Assembly: GCA_007026445.1 (NCBI GenBank)
Contig: VDMD01000198.1
Location: 1 to 36,051, forward strand
Length of the DNA: 36,051 nt
DNA from: Schizophyllum amplum
Taxonomy: Eukaryota; Basidiomycota; Agaricomycetes; Agaricales; Schizophyllaceae
Direction of reading: 5' to 3'
Under the pieces are notes generated by a model, which worked only from the letters and a program-made list of their open reading frames with translations, had not been told where the DNA came from and made no database searches. This document shows positions 1-11,808 of this stretch, piece by piece (within the stretch, counting starts at the first letter, position 1; every line of letters starts with the position of its first letter). Made by a program: the position numbers and the translations under genes.

Positions 1-2844
1 TATGGCAAGTTCGCAATAGGCGGCATCTCCCTGCCAGCAAATCCTGTCAGTTTATTCCGATTGTCGCGCCGCCGCTACTTAGCACTGACGAGAGTCCGAC
101 CATCGATGACTGCAGCCAGCTCTCAATTCGTGAACATTTTTTGCATGGATCTCACCGTACTGCACATGCCGACTTACAGGAAGTAAACATTGCCAGCGAA
201 CTTACCAGCAAGGTCGTCACCGTCATCGTCGCCCCGCATGTCATCCGTACAGCGGTATTCGACGGTCGAGACGCGAAGCAAAAGAACATTCGCGTTAACG
301 CGCGTTAGCGCACTCTATGTGTACGTTCTATTCTGCATGCGGCAAAGGTTAACACATACGTATAACGAGAAGCCCACGTCGCAAAATTCACACACCCACT
401 CAGGACTGACGAGCACCCCATATTCTCGATCAGCGCATCTTCCCGCTCATCGCTAGCGCCGCCAGGAGAGAACCAATGAAGAAGCTTGCGCTGAAGATAC
501 GGTGCGTCTTTCCTCTGTACTGGAACAGCTGACGTTACGCCGCATATTTATATCCTTCCCGGGAAAGGTGACGCCTTCTCCCCGCCCACACCACGCTTTG
601 GGGATGTCGGCAAACTCTCCGAATTACTCCTTTCCTTCCTCATTAACGCTTCCTAGGCCTTTCCTCCGAAATTGGGAAGCTGAAGATACGTCGCTTGTAG
701 TTCGCATGAACCTTCATCTCACGCCAGGATCGACTGTGACCATCTATTCCATGTGTGAGCCTGTGATAGCTTCAGGGATGCCTCTTTGCTTAATATACGT
801 AGCTGTGGCGCTCTACTTAGCCGTCGTGGTCCCGACACTTGTACAGGCCCCGGGGTTCATCGATTCATCGGGCCTAATGGGAATTTCTGAGAACTTTTTG
901 CCCTAATTCCAGCATCGTATCTCCGCAAGTTTTATCGCTCTGCTTCTCGTCTTACGTTCTGTACAATTGTACACTGATTCTGCCCTCCCTCTCCAGCACA
1001 AGTTGGCTGCCGAAACGCACAAGGCGTACCGGCCGGGATACTCGTTCGGAATACCACAACTTCCGCAATATAGTCCTCCCGGCGAATCTCAACATGCGAC
1101 TGGCCGAAAGTCGGGCCCAGGCATCCCTCTCACGAATCATCCCTCCCACGAAGGCCTCGCGCAAGGGGAGGAACAAAAAAGGTGAATAGTGTGTGCCCCA
1201 AATGTCCCCTAGTCACACCCCATTAAATCAGATGATCATGCTTCTCAGTCGTCCTTTCACCGCCGCACGGCGTCCATAGATGCTGGCAAGGAAGGCGCGC
1301 TTTGTAGACATCACCCGTCCGCTGGTCATCCCGTGAAGGCGGCACCTAGCGCGGGTCGCCTCTCCGCCAGCGGTTAAACACCTCACTACCTGTCGAACAA
1401 ACTCGCTAGGATGTGCACGACTGCTCCATACCGTGCGTCAAACCTAGCGCTTGCCCCCTTCGCGGGCCCTCGAGAAAATTCCGTCGCATCGATGCAATTG
1501 AAGGCCCAATACGTCCCATGCGAGCCCGCGCCGTTCGGATTACAGCACCCTTCATATCTGCCCATCCGCCGTGGCCATCGGGCCGCCGCACGCCTGCTCT
1601 AGCCCAACTCTTCCCGCCACATGCCTGCGCTGCTCGCCGAATTGTTGGGGATCCTATGCCCGACGACGCGCCGCTTGTGTCCAGCCGCGCTTTATCTGGG
1701 TTCTACCGCGTCCCTAAATCTTCTCGTCGGTGTACTCAATTTGTCTAACCGTCCTCTGCGTCTATCTGTTTAACAGTGCGCCTTCTGCTTCCCACGAGAT
1801 GCAGGCGAATCGCCGAGAACAGATATTACCGCTCCCGTACGTGCTTCGACATGCACAGCCGAGTTTATCAACCGCGAGACTACAAATCCCGAGATCCTTC
1901 TACTGCCTCGACGCGGTCGGGCTCATTGACTGGGGCTCCCTTCGTGCTTTCAGGTCAGTACGAGATCCCATTCCCTTCGGACGCTAGCAACGCTAAATTA
2001 CTTGTACATAGGGACCAGTGTCGCTCTTTTAGCCCTTGAATGGTCACTCTAATCAAGATAGAAGCTTCGGAATAGGCCGTACTTGGCTCTCGTACCCATT
2101 TCTTCGAGTGCCTCTTGCTATTACCACCGCTCCCGTAGTATTAATGGCTTTCCCTTGCTATCTGCTGAATCCCTTCCTCGTCTGTCGACCTCTTGGCCTT
2201 CTCCGTTTTTCTTGTGTTGCCCGACAAGCGTCCGGCCTTCGGGGAATAGCCGCCGTCTCACGCAGACCAGCGGGGGACGTTTTTCCTGCCTTATGAACGT
2301 CGTATGAACGTAAGGCTGAAATCCTGAGTTGACAGGCGGTATCCTCCTCTTCTGACTCTGCGAGCGTTCATCCCGTCGATACCAGGCTGATTACTTCGAC
2401 GAGCAATTCAGAAGATGTCTACGCAATGCTTACTAAGGTTCATGCGGTGGTTGAGGGCTCCTCCGTCAGGTCGCGTGCATAGATATCGACAGAGCTTGGT
2501 GCGACGAACTTGACCTCGGTCGGGGACGCGAGTGCCTCGACTCCTATACAGATCGTTGCTCATCCTCAAGAGGCGCCGGGACGTCAGTCCTTACGTTCAA
2601 TTTGCTATCTGGACTCTATCGAATGCAAGCCGGAGTATGTGCAATTCAATCACTTCTTATGTTTATTCTAGCAACCTCCGAGAAGGTGTGCGAGCCGTAG
2701 AACGATATTGGCCGGAGCAGATCCACCGACAACCACGTCCTCAAAACAAGTTGTTCACAACTAGGGCGTAAGGTGATACAACGATAATATATAGCACATT
2801 CGTCCGGTTCAGTAGGTTGAGTACCAGCAATGCAACGAAGTCCT
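1..2844. other. Gene-poor stretch, no recognised gene
   Basis: I see no reading frame here that resembles a known family, and no RNA gene or repeat boundary. Several overlapping open frames of 60-134 codons exist on the plus strand, but most start at non-ATG codons, none shows a domain signature, and joining them through plausible introns gives nothing coherent. The stretch lies beyond the 3' end of the WOPR gene. It could be decayed mobile DNA, a non-coding transcript, or a fast-evolving gene I cannot recognise. Confidence 0.5.
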
Positions 2845-4157
2845 TCACATACCAGGCCGGCGCTTCAATCTGCCCAACGCTTCTTCGTCCATAGCGGAGC
2901 GCCGCTTCAGAGGCAGCGACTCCAAATACTCCAGTGGCGCAAGCTGCTGTACACTGTGATGCCCGAGGCCTGGGGATATCGAAGGCTGCGCATAGCCGGA
3001 CGGCGGAGGTGATGCGTGCGTGTACGACGCCTGTTGAGGAGAAGTGTGCACATACCCACCGATCGGCATGCTCGAGCGGCGACCCGCTCTCGTTGACGCG
3101 GACGCAGGCGGAAGTAGAGGTGGCGGGGAAAGTGGCCGCGTCATGCCACGGGATGAGGATGCGTGTGTGGTCCGGGATGTGGGCGGCTGCATAGTCCGGG
3201 TACTAACAGGCTGCGAGCCAGAAGGCAGCTTCTCAGGAGGCGTCAGATAGACAGCGGAGTCGACTGTGGACGGCGGTGGATTTGGTGCAGCTCGCCCACA
3301 TGAACGAGTTCCCCTGAACCATCCATCTGGGACTGGATAGTCGCCGACGCCAGCTACACTCTCGACGCTGCGCAGGCTGTCGAGGGTGGACTGGCTGAAG
3401 TATGCCGCTGAGGTAGCCATGAGAGACGAAACTTTTATCAGGTTCCCGCGCGATGCTTACTGAGGTGCCACTTTCGGGAAACGCCCCTTCGACGGTCTTG
3501 AGGAAGCGTGACGTGCTGTGGCTAGCGGTGAGCATGGCTCGCCAGCGCAGTGAATCAACGCACGACAGAATACGTCTGCTTGATCAATCTATCCGCCGCT
3601 GACGCCCCGTGGTTTCCCGCGGGTGTGTACACGCTGCGCGAAGCATGAGGATTTAGAGCACAAGGACCACCCGGTCGGGGAGCGTACCGCATGAGATGCT
3701 GTGAAGACCCCGTTCGGCTGTGGCCCTCGGTAACAACTTCCAAGTCCTTCTGCTGGTAGTAGAGGAACTCCTGCATGTTCGTGTCAAGAATGCACCTCTG
3801 AAAGACTTTGATCGCCTCACATCGCGGACGCGGCTAGGTCCCCAGCTCAACCCGTCAGTCCTATTGCGCGATCGTCAATTCCCAGCCACTAGCCAGCGTG
3901 CAGAACACGCACCAGCGTTCCATACCCATTCCCGCGGTGTCAGCGCTTCGCTCCTCCCAGACGTATACGTTGCCGGAGCATATGGCCCGTCGCTCCTCGG
4001 CGTCGAGGCGATGAGTGATGAGGGGCAGGACAGTCCTTGCGACGGCGCTAAACACTTGAAGTGCGTCCTGGGTGGACCGAATTTTCGTGTTCATCAGAGT
4101 TGGATGCTGCATTGATGGTGTGTAGTCGTTGGCGGTAGACGGGACGAACGAGCTCAT
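2845..4157 (-). CDS. Gti1/Pac2 family (WOPR domain) transcription regulator
   Basis: This is a fungal WOPR-domain DNA-binding regulator, the family of Wor1, Ryp1, Gti1 and Pac2 that controls morphological and developmental switches. Five exons fit with all frames preserved: 4157-3913, 3860-3821, 3770-3564, 3521-3461 and 3407-2845, giving about 371 residues. Visible hallmarks in order are IRSTQDALQVF, RLDAEERRAI and VYVWEER in the first exon, WTDGLSWGPSRVRD across the first two introns, EFLYYQQ, then LIKQTYSV, and finally KWHLTAYFSQSTL near residues 181-193, the conserved second half of the domain. The C-terminal ~170 residues are rich in Pro, Ser and Thr, as usual in the family. The ATG at 4157 was chosen because upstream in-frame codons are not ATG; the ATG at 4112 is an alternative. 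Family assignment is firm. The target genes and the process controlled cannot be told from sequence. Confidence 0.93.
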
Positions 4158-6230
4158 CGTCACCAGGAGCGACAGGAGTCAAAAGGGAGGGGCGGCCGAG
4201 TGCGACACGCGCTCAGGGGCGAGGGGGCGGTCGAAGTGCAAGAAGGAGCGTCGAGAAAGGACGAGGAGGGCCCTGATATTTTACCGCTCGGTATGAAGCC
4301 TTATATTGAGAGGGGGATGGTCGCATCAGCGAGCGCACGCGCAGAGTTAATAAGTATCACCTGGACAAAAATATACAGCGCCCAGGGGCGTTGAGCGGAG
4401 GCTATCTGAGATTGGACAGCCTAAAACTTACCCAAAACGTGCTAAAGGGTGCACGGAGAATTGTAGGGTGGTTCGTATACGGCACGGCTACGGCGGCGCT
4501 CGCATCCCGCCGGGAAGACCACGAATGGGGCTCCAAGTGCCAGAGAAGACGTCGTGCGGTGTGGCGGCGAGCGTGTGCGCCTCGTACTGTATCCTGATTT
4601 GGTATCTTTTGAGTTTGTCAAGTGATCATCTCCGGTGACGTTTCTGAATTGACCCCTAAACTGTATCCCAGGAGTCAGGGCCTTTACCGCAAGGTGTGCG
4701 TACTTGTCGGTAGAATGCTGCTGGTATGCTCCTCGGAACCTTGACATCTGGCCAAACGGCGGTGGGAAAAACAACGGGTATGCCGCGGGGATCTTGCGCA
4801 CAGACAACGGCACAGAGCTGAGAGGGTGCGTACTTGATCATGATGACATCTCCGAAAGTCTAATTCATGTATTATGTTGGCGCCCAAGATGATTGGCTCG
4901 ATAGCGATAAATCGATCGGCATGGATCAACGCGGCCAACTGTGAAGAAGACAGGTGGCATGATTGCGTGGCGAAAAGCACGAGAGAGGAGTTGGCGCATG
5001 CTTGCAGCCGGCCAACATGGGCTGCAGAAATTCGTCAACATCGTATGAACAGCAGTTGCCTGTATACATGCCTTATACACGCAGAGGTCATCCGTTCCGA
5101 TATGGCCCGCATCAAGGTCGCAACATGTCCCGAGGTATCTGAATAAGAGGAGAAACTGGGAGTGTTTAGCACCTAAAGCTAGCCTAAAGGCTAGCGGGAC
5201 AAAAATCACTCAGTACTGAATGAAGGTCAACACAGCATCAATTCTCCTCGACGTTGACAGAAGTATGCCGTTTGTAGCGGTAGAACAGCCAAAATTCGCC
5301 ACTTGCCTTGCAAGGTGATGAAGAGCGCCTGTTAGTTTGCTTGAGGCTTCACGCGGGGGTGGATGGAGATGAGAAGCCTTACATCATGACCCGTTGGCTT
5401 GCAAGCACGTCTGACGAGTTACTGATCAGCGGCCACTGGCAAGCAGCGAAGCTAGCGGCATAGATTTTTTGAACAGACGGGCCGTCCTGAGGCCTTAGGA
5501 TGCGATACACACACATGGAACCCGATATTCTTCGAATGCTTCGCCTGCGCCGCGATTAGTGGTCAGGCTGGCCAGAAATTCAAAACGTTGAGATGGTTTT
5601 ACATACCTGATGCCTCCTCAGCTTAGAACCCATTTCCTATCCGGCTGGTCGTCAGCGACGCAGTTAGACTAGCGCGGGATCGTCGGATGCGGGGAGTCCT
5701 TTCGTGTGCTTGGCAAGAGCATCGATGGTGTCAGTCTCAACCTTCAGCGACAGCTCTGAGCTATGATGAGACCATGTTTCCTCCCGAATTGATGCTGCTG
5801 TCGGCCATTAGTTCGCACTGCTCTTGTCATACTAAACGGACCGTCAAAGAAAGCCAGATGCAGGCGGGGCACTTATCGGAGTAAGCACGGCATCCAATCC
5901 ACGGCGATTTCGTCGCATATACGGTCCTGGCGCCGTTGAGCTCGCAGGCGGGCGCGACATGTGATGAAAGGAGACGATGATCGTATTGGACGATAGAATC
6001 AATTGCAACAGAAGGGCTGACTGAGTCCCACGCTTTTCAGCCTAGGAACTGGCTAGGCACAGCCCGTTATTGACCCAGCGCCGCTCCCTGAGAACGACCG
6101 GCGCAAGCCTGGCACCATTCGGAGCCGCACCATTCAGCCTGACCAGATCAGGCTCCAAATTTTGCCCACACCTGTCCCGATGCTACGCGCTCGCGTTAAT
6201 AATTTCCTAAAGCAGGCATTCGGTACACAC
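4158..6230. other. 2.07 kb intergenic region upstream of the WOPR gene
   Basis: No supported gene. Open frames are short and unlike known families. A TATA-like AATATAAG on the minus strand near 4303-4310 lies about 150 bp upstream of the WOPR start. WOPR regulators in other fungi are known for long, self-bound upstream regions, so a regulatory role is plausible but inferred. The last ~180 bp carry a plus-strand open frame running into the end of the MutY gene, with no recognisable family. Confidence 0.5.
5178..5195. repeat. Short perfect inverted repeat
   Basis: Seven-base arms GCTAGCC and GGCTAGC flank a TAAA loop; CCTAAAG also occurs twice as a direct repeat across it. No U-run follows and no gene end is near, so it is not a terminator. 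It may be a protein-binding palindrome or chance. Confidence 0.4.
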
Positions 6231-8161
6231 TCACTTCGCATCGGCGACCTTCGCAACGTCTGTCCAGATGACCGCCGGCCCGTCCACAGGTGTTGGCGTG
6301 CTCGCTTCCTTATCAGCCTTCCCCTTCGCTCCCGCCTTACCTTTCCTGCCTGACTTCGGCTTGGAGCTGGGTCGGTCCTGAGATGGTGCAGAGAGCGCGG
6401 GCGGGGTGGCGCCGCCCTCTAAAACGACATGGGTGACGCGATAGGTCTTCCTGATGTGAGAGAAGACATGCAGGATATCGCCTTTCGATCGCGTAGACAC
6501 GATGCGAGGCAAATCTGCGCTGTCGCCAGATAGTTGATGATTCACGCCATCCTTGAGGTACGTGCTGATAAGCTTCTCCGTATGCTCTTCGTCGGGCGTC
6601 TCCGCGGCGGCGTTCTCGACGGTAGGAAACTCGTAGAGGCCGGCGAGAAGGCCTGACATGAATGATGACAAGGGGACGATAATTTAGCAAGCATGCCGAC
6701 AATCAGCGCGGGCCCAGCTTACCGTTTTCAGGCCGGCGGACGAGCAGTATGCATCGCTGGTCCGGATTTGGTCCCTGCCATTCGATGACGTTAACGGCGT
6801 CGACTTCCTCTCGCGCCTTCTTGCGTTCTACACGCATGGGGTAAATCGTGACACTCGTGTCGTCTGGAAGCGGCTCGCATAACCGGCACATGTCTTCGAT
6901 ATCGGTCGTCTCCTCTACCTGATGGAAAAATGAGACAGGCGTTTCGAGATGTTCGGCGCACTCACCCTATCATTCGTCGCGTTGTAGGCGTTGCACCACG
7001 TCGATATAGGACATGCCGCGCAATTAGGGTCTTTGACTTTGCAAACGGTGCTACCGAGCTCAATCAAAGCCTGGTTGATGTTCCCCGCATGCTGCGCCGG
7101 CCCTGTAGCGCTGGAAATAGACAGATGAGCGAAAGTGGTAGTGGGAAATGGCCGACCAACGTACACATTCGTTGCTACGTCCGGAGGCATTACCATGGCT
7201 TCGGCAGCTGTCCAGAGCAGGTCCAGTGTCGCTTTGGCTTTGGGGTTGGCATGCAGCGCCAGTACCCGGCTCATCAAACGGTGCACATTGCCGTCTAGCT
7301 ATTCCTACTTGAGGTGAGCCCGTCAAGGCGAACAGAGAGTACGTACCACAGGTACTCGTTCGCCGTAGGCGATAGAACATATCGCGCCTGCGCTATAGCG
7401 GCCGATGCCGGGTATGCTGGCTTGCATCTCCTTCGCCGTCTCTGGAAGGCGGCCGTCGTAGTCCTTCATGGCTTTTTGAGCACCTTCGAGTAGCCTTCTG
7501 GCTCTCGAGTAGTAGCCCAAGCCTTTCCACAGAGCGTTGACTTCGTCGACATTTGCTTTCCCCTAACAGAGGTCAGACAGTCCGGTATCATCAACAATAT
7601 GAGGCACGTCATACCAGGTCCGCCAAAGTCGGAAATCTACCAAGGTTCAGCCCGTGAGTGGCCATTACGGAAACCACTCTATAAACTCACCTCTTCATCC
7701 ATCTGTTGTAATACGCGATGACGGTATTGACTTGCGTCTGTTGCAGCATAATTTCGGACACCCAGACCTACGCGCAATCGTTCTCGAAGTCACACAAAAC
7801 AGTTCTAACAAGGAAGATGACTCACCTCATAGGCGCGCTGAGAGCGCTCGTCCCGAGTCGCGTCGGGTCTGAAGGGCTTCCTCCAAGGCATACCGCGAGA
7901 GGTGCTGACGCCATCGTACCAAGCCAGAAGGGCGGCGCGCATAGGCTCCGGTGCAAGTATCTCATGTAATGAGACCGAGTGGCGTGTCACAGCAACGCGT
8001 GCCTTCGATGGCTCCCTTGTACCGAGCTTTGCCTTCTTGGTCCGCTGTGATTTGGGAGTCGCTCCGGCCTTGCGCTTCTTCTTGCACGCGGGTACAGACG
8101 CGTATTCAGAGCCAGAGCTGTTTCCATCGTCGTAGTCCGACTCAGAGCGAGCTCTTGCCAT
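6231..8161 (-). CDS. MUTYH: Adenine DNA glycosylase, MutY/MUTYH family
   Basis: This base-excision repair enzyme removes adenine mispaired with 8-oxoguanine. Eight exons fit: 8161-7826, 7767-7691, 7636-7615 (only 22 nt), 7562-7347, 7298-7165, 7110-6966, 6918-6723 and 6652-6231, about 515 residues. Key residues are present: Glu117 in VWVSEIMLQQTQV (substrate-base recognition and protonation), the helix-hairpin-helix PGIGRYSAGAI at ~196-206, catalytic Asp219 in LDGNVHR, and the [4Fe-4S] cysteines C285, C292, C295 and C301 with C-x6-C-x2-C-x5-C spacing. The C-terminal third is the NUDIX-like 8-oxoG recognition domain (RPENGLLAGLYEFP, FSHIRKTYRV). The N-terminus carries Lys/Arg-rich clusters that could be nuclear signals. 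The ATG at 8161 is preferred because the longer open frame starts at a non-ATG codon. The fifth intron (7164-7111) is chosen for its GTACGT donor and pyrimidine-rich acceptor, although reading through it also stays open. Confidence 0.95.
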
Positions 8162-8766
8162 AGTGTGCGGGGGGACCAAACTGGTGGTGGTAAGTAAGGA
8201 AAACGCGAAGACGAGAGCGCGTGATCGTGACGCCAAAGCACACGTGACCCGGCGTCCGGACCGACTCCATCAATTTTCACGTCTGTTAAAACTTACAGTA
8301 ATAAAAGGTGCTGCAGAAGAACATGCACTCGCGCTGAGTCTTATAGTATCCTTTGTTCTACCTCCAGCATTATATGTAACTGATGATTCATCTTTTGATG
8401 CTTCAACGTCCGAAGATAACCGGGCAGAACATTTCGAGGTACAGTAAGTAAACTCGAACCGTGCGAACAATACTCGGGATGGGCCGGATCACGCGTCTGA
8501 TCACGGGGACTGGACCTGCACGGACCTACATTGCGTCCCATCTACTTTCCATCGTGACCCAAGCGCAGCCAAGCCTCTCTAGCTTTAACCAGCTCTCATG
8601 ATTACTTTGACGGTTGAGTGCACACCAGGAACGAGGATACCATCGAAGAGCAGTAGTCCCCATTTTGTCACAAACAAAGCTATATGCATAGTACCCGCAA
8701 TATCTACACACGTATACACAGTAGTGCGCGCGGGAGGTACTCAAGACTGCTCAAGTTACTACTGAA
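8162..8766. other. Spacer between MUTYH start and F-box gene end
   Basis: About 600 bp with no supported gene. It should hold the MUTYH promoter and 5' leader next to 8161 and the F-box 3' untranslated region next to 8767. No clear TATA element or RNA gene was seen. Confidence 0.45.
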
Positions 8767-10492
8767 CTAATCCAGCGCCATTGAGTTCTCCAGCGCCGCC
8801 GCTTCATCTGCAAAATGGTCAAGGTTCACAGTATAAGTCGCCGTCTCTTCTGCGTGTGAGGTAAAGAACAGACGGTTCTTCCTGACCATCGCCGCCTCCA
8901 GCCGAGTCGCTGTTGACTCGTCTATTTTGTCCGGCGTCGATCCATTCGCGCCGTATATGTGAAGTGACTCCATGCGGGTGTCCAGTCGCGATTCCATACG
9001 AGGGCCCGATTCCACCTCCATACCAGAACCCGCCCGAGACTCCAGCATCTCGGCGAGTACCCCGACATCGAGCCTCAGCAGCCCCCTGAGCTCGAGGCTC
9101 TTCAGCCGGGGCAGCAGAGACGCAGGAGCCCCATCCGCAGCGCATGTCATGCGCCGCAGGACGGTGTCATCGACAGCGCACGCCGGCAGCGGGTCGCACC
9201 TGGAGAAGTCCTCCTCGAGCGTGAAGGCAGAGAGGTGTGGGAGGCGCTCCAGGATCGCGACGACGTCCGCGCGCGGCATGGCGATGTTGCGCAGAGTCAA
9301 GGTGTCGAGGGGCAGGGTCGGGGTGTCGAGAGACGGGGTTGGGGCGGCGAAGCTCGTGGTCGGGGCATCCGCGCGCCCGAGCCAGGCATCGCCTGAACGC
9401 GCGAGCCAGTCATCGAAGACCTCCATCGGCCACCTTTCGTATCGGACGTGTCCTGCCGCGCCGCTGTCCGACAGCGTGCGGCTGGAGGTTGACCCGACGC
9501 CCACAAGCTCAAGGCGCGACAGCTTGGGCGTCGTGTACGTCGAGAGAATATGTACGAAGATTTCTGGGTCATCCACGGTGAGCCTGGCGTCCTCCAAGTA
9601 AGCCAACGTAGTGGGTACATCCCCCTGGTCGTCGTCGTCGTCGAGGCAGATGCATACGGTCAACCGGACCAATTGCTGGCAGCGCGAGAGGGCAAAGTTG
9701 ACGACGTACAGAGGCGTGAAGTCACCAACGTGTAGTTCCGTGAGTTGGGCGTAGGGGAGCACATCATCTTGGGCATTGTTGATCGGCCCCTTCCAGAAGC
9801 GCAGACGAGGCGCGTTCCGGAAGAGCTCGACCTTGATGTCGAACCATGTGCGCGGCACCTCCGCCGCTTCGAGGAGCTCGGGAACTGTATGGCACATGGT
9901 GACGGACAGACAATGGACCAGGTAGCCGGGCAAGATGCACGTCTTCCAGCGCGGCCACGCAAGGCAGATCGTCCGCACGATGTCGCTCACTCCGACGGAC
10001 GTGCGCCAGTCCTCTTCCGACTCCAGGGTGTTCTGCACGTTCACTTGCAGAGGGGCCGATCGGGAGCGGTCCAGGTAGCATCGGAGGACGGCGAGGGTGC
10101 GCTTGGCAACCCGCGCACCGTATTCTGGGTCGTCGTCTTCGCCATAGCCCTTGTATTCGTATTCCCTGATTTGGATCTCGATGCGCGGGGCCCAGAGCTC
10201 GGTCTTGGCGACGGCAATGTCCCTCCAACGGCGGCAGACCCAGGTGAGGACGAGCGCGGGACAGGGATGCTGATGTGGGTACAGGTTGTCGCGCGATGGA
10301 GGAAGGATCAAGGGGATTTCTGCACATGCGTAGAGCAGAATGACCTCGAGCAGTTCAGTGGCTAGCATGTCGATACATGGGCGCGGAGGTAGCATGTTGT
10401 GGCGTTTAGTTTCGCCTCCCTGATGAATATGAACCTGAGCACTGTAACTTTGCAGTGAGTGGAATGGTGCGGCGCACCTGGTCAACGTTCAT
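8767..10492 (-). CDS. F-box domain protein of the basidiomycete expanded type
   Basis: The protein has an N-terminal F-box-like region, MLATELLEVILLYACAE through VLTWVCRRWRDIAV and ELWAPRI, followed by ~450 residues with scattered leucine-rich segments such as LTELHVGDF and LSRLELVGVG. F-box proteins bind Skp1 and bring targets to SCF ubiquitin ligases; basidiomycetes carry many fast-evolving members of this architecture. The preferred model has a 15 nt first exon (10492-10478, MNVDQ), a 43 nt intron and a long second exon 10434-8767, about 560 residues. A simpler alternative starts at the ATG at 10395 and gives 542 residues. The longest open frame begins at a TTG and is not a realistic start. 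The target is unknown. Plus-strand open frames inside the gene are antisense shadows. Confidence 0.78.
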
Positions 10493-10769
10493 AGCCAGAG
10501 CTATCAGTTGAGACCTCTGGTCAGATTTCTGACCGCACGGCGAAGAGACGACGCAAAGTACTTATTGGCGCAAGAAGAGAGGCTCGCGTCTCGACGACGA
10601 GCAGTGCACGCCGCGTCGCCCTGAGCACGGTGGCGTGACCGGCTTCCGGACCGTGACGGCACGGTGTTCCGATGAACGGCGCCGCCAACGAGCGGCCCAA
10701 CGTTGTCGTCGTCCTTGACCTTGACCCCGACCACATATTCCTCACCAGTCTTCCTTCTCTTCGCCTATT
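10493..10769. promoter_or_regulatory. Shared divergent promoter, F-box gene / COA6
   Basis: Only 277 bp separate the two divergent start codons, so both promoters must fit here, possibly overlapping. No TATA box is obvious on either strand; a pyrimidine-rich run TCTTCCTTCTCTTCG lies just before the COA6 ATG. Confidence 0.5.
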
Positions 10770-11111
10770 ATGTGGCCATTCACGAGCTCCAAACCCGCCG
10801 AAGAGGCGAAACCAACGGCTATGACGCGCGAAGATCGGCAGAAATGCTGGGACTCGCGGGATGCATACTTCGCCTGTCTGGACAAAGTCAAGGTGGTCAA
10901 GGCGGGCGATGAGGGCGACCAATGCAAGGCGGAGAACACATTATATGAGAAGAACTGCGCCCGAAGCTGGGTGCGTCGCTCAGCTTGACGCCAGCCAACT
11001 ACATCTGACCCACGCCTGCAGATAGATTACTTCAATCAGCGCCGTGTAATCGCGGAGGCCCAGAAGGAGAGACTCGCGCAGGCAAACAACCAGTTCCAGA
11101 AACCCAAGTAG
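10770..11111 (+). CDS. COA6: Cytochrome c oxidase assembly factor 6 (COA6), twin-Cys protein
   Basis: This is a 96-residue mitochondrial intermembrane-space protein that helps copper delivery to Cox2 during complex IV assembly. Exons are 10770-10970 and 11022-11111 with a phase-0 intron of 51 nt. The twin-cysteine motifs are a CX9C (CWDSRDAYFAC) and a CX10C (CKAENTLYEKNC), the spacing that distinguishes COA6 from ordinary CX9C-CX9C proteins such as Cox6b. It is followed by SWIDYFNQRR, also typical of COA6. No cleavable presequence is seen, consistent with Mia40-dependent import. The protein ends in a Gln/Lys-rich helix-like tail. Length and motif order match the fungal family well. Confidence 0.93.
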
Positions 11112-11808
11112 CTCTTGACACCCGCGCTGTGAGAGCCTCGCGTCCGGAGCCAGGTTCCCCGGCATGATGACGGGCGCGTATCCCTCGGCAGCGCATGTTT
11201 GATTGCGACCGGCTATCCGTGCGTACCGGTTAGGATAAACCGGCAAGGGGAAGTCAGTAGCCGATAACTAGTCCGCCAGGCAACTTGAACGCGCAGAGAA
11301 CCATGTCCGTAGAGCCACCTATAGCGTAGGCTCGACAGCGACTGTATTCGACTCCCCCCTCAAGGCTCACCATGACTTCGCATCGCAAGGGCGCCCGCAA
11401 CGATTGACGGCGGCGCATCAAAATCGCAGAATCACGTTTCGCAGGACGGGTACGTAGGTGATCGACGCGCATCCTCGGTCTGGGGCGGCTGGAGCCCGCA
11501 GCGCCAACTGAAGTCTGAGGCGGCAAAATCTTCCGCCCCTCCGATACGCAGCGATACGCATGCAGCAACGCAATGCGGCGCCAGGGCTTGCGCGTGAGGA
11601 CGGCGCCCCTTGTGGCTACGGTGGGCAGACCTCCGGAGGTCATGACAAATGACAATCCTCCGTATATCGCACGCGGCATGCCAGTCCACATGCGCCGCGA
11701 CGCGCCGTATATAACATACGCGTCGCGGTGAACGCAGAACATTCCTATTCCCCCCCCTCTCCCACCCATACGATCCTTGCGTTTCCTTCCCCCCATTCAT
11801 CCGTTAAC
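11112..11808. other. Intergenic: COA6 3' end and P450-1 promoter
   Basis: About 700 bp without a gene. It holds the COA6 3' untranslated region and the promoter of P450-1, whose TATA box is listed separately. A pyrimidine-rich leader (11745-11800) lies just before the P450 ATG, usual for strongly expressed fungal genes. Confidence 0.5.
11708..11714 (+). promoter_or_regulatory. TATA box of P450-1
   Basis: TATATAA, about 100 bp upstream of the ATG at 11809 and followed by a pyrimidine-rich leader. Position and sequence fit a core promoter; transcription would be expected to start near 11740-11760. Confidence 0.6.

Noticed and set aside
502..906. 134-codon plus-strand frame with a hydrophobic segment (LIYVAVALYLAVVVPTL)
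   Set aside because: No ATG at the start of the open stretch, no related exons around it and no recognised family; a single hydrophobic run is not enough.
6055..6353. Plus-strand frame vaguely like the end of a retroelement polyprotein (SRTIQPDQIRL)
   Set aside because: Short, preceded by a stop, overlaps the MUTYH 3' end, and the resemblance is too weak to support a mobile element.
8972..9601. 209-codon plus-strand open frame, Ser/Arg-rich
   Set aside because: Lies wholly antisense to the F-box gene; composition is that of a GC-rich shadow frame and no family motif is seen.
9745..10365. 206-codon plus-strand open frame
   Set aside because: Also antisense to the F-box exon; no domain and no splice support.
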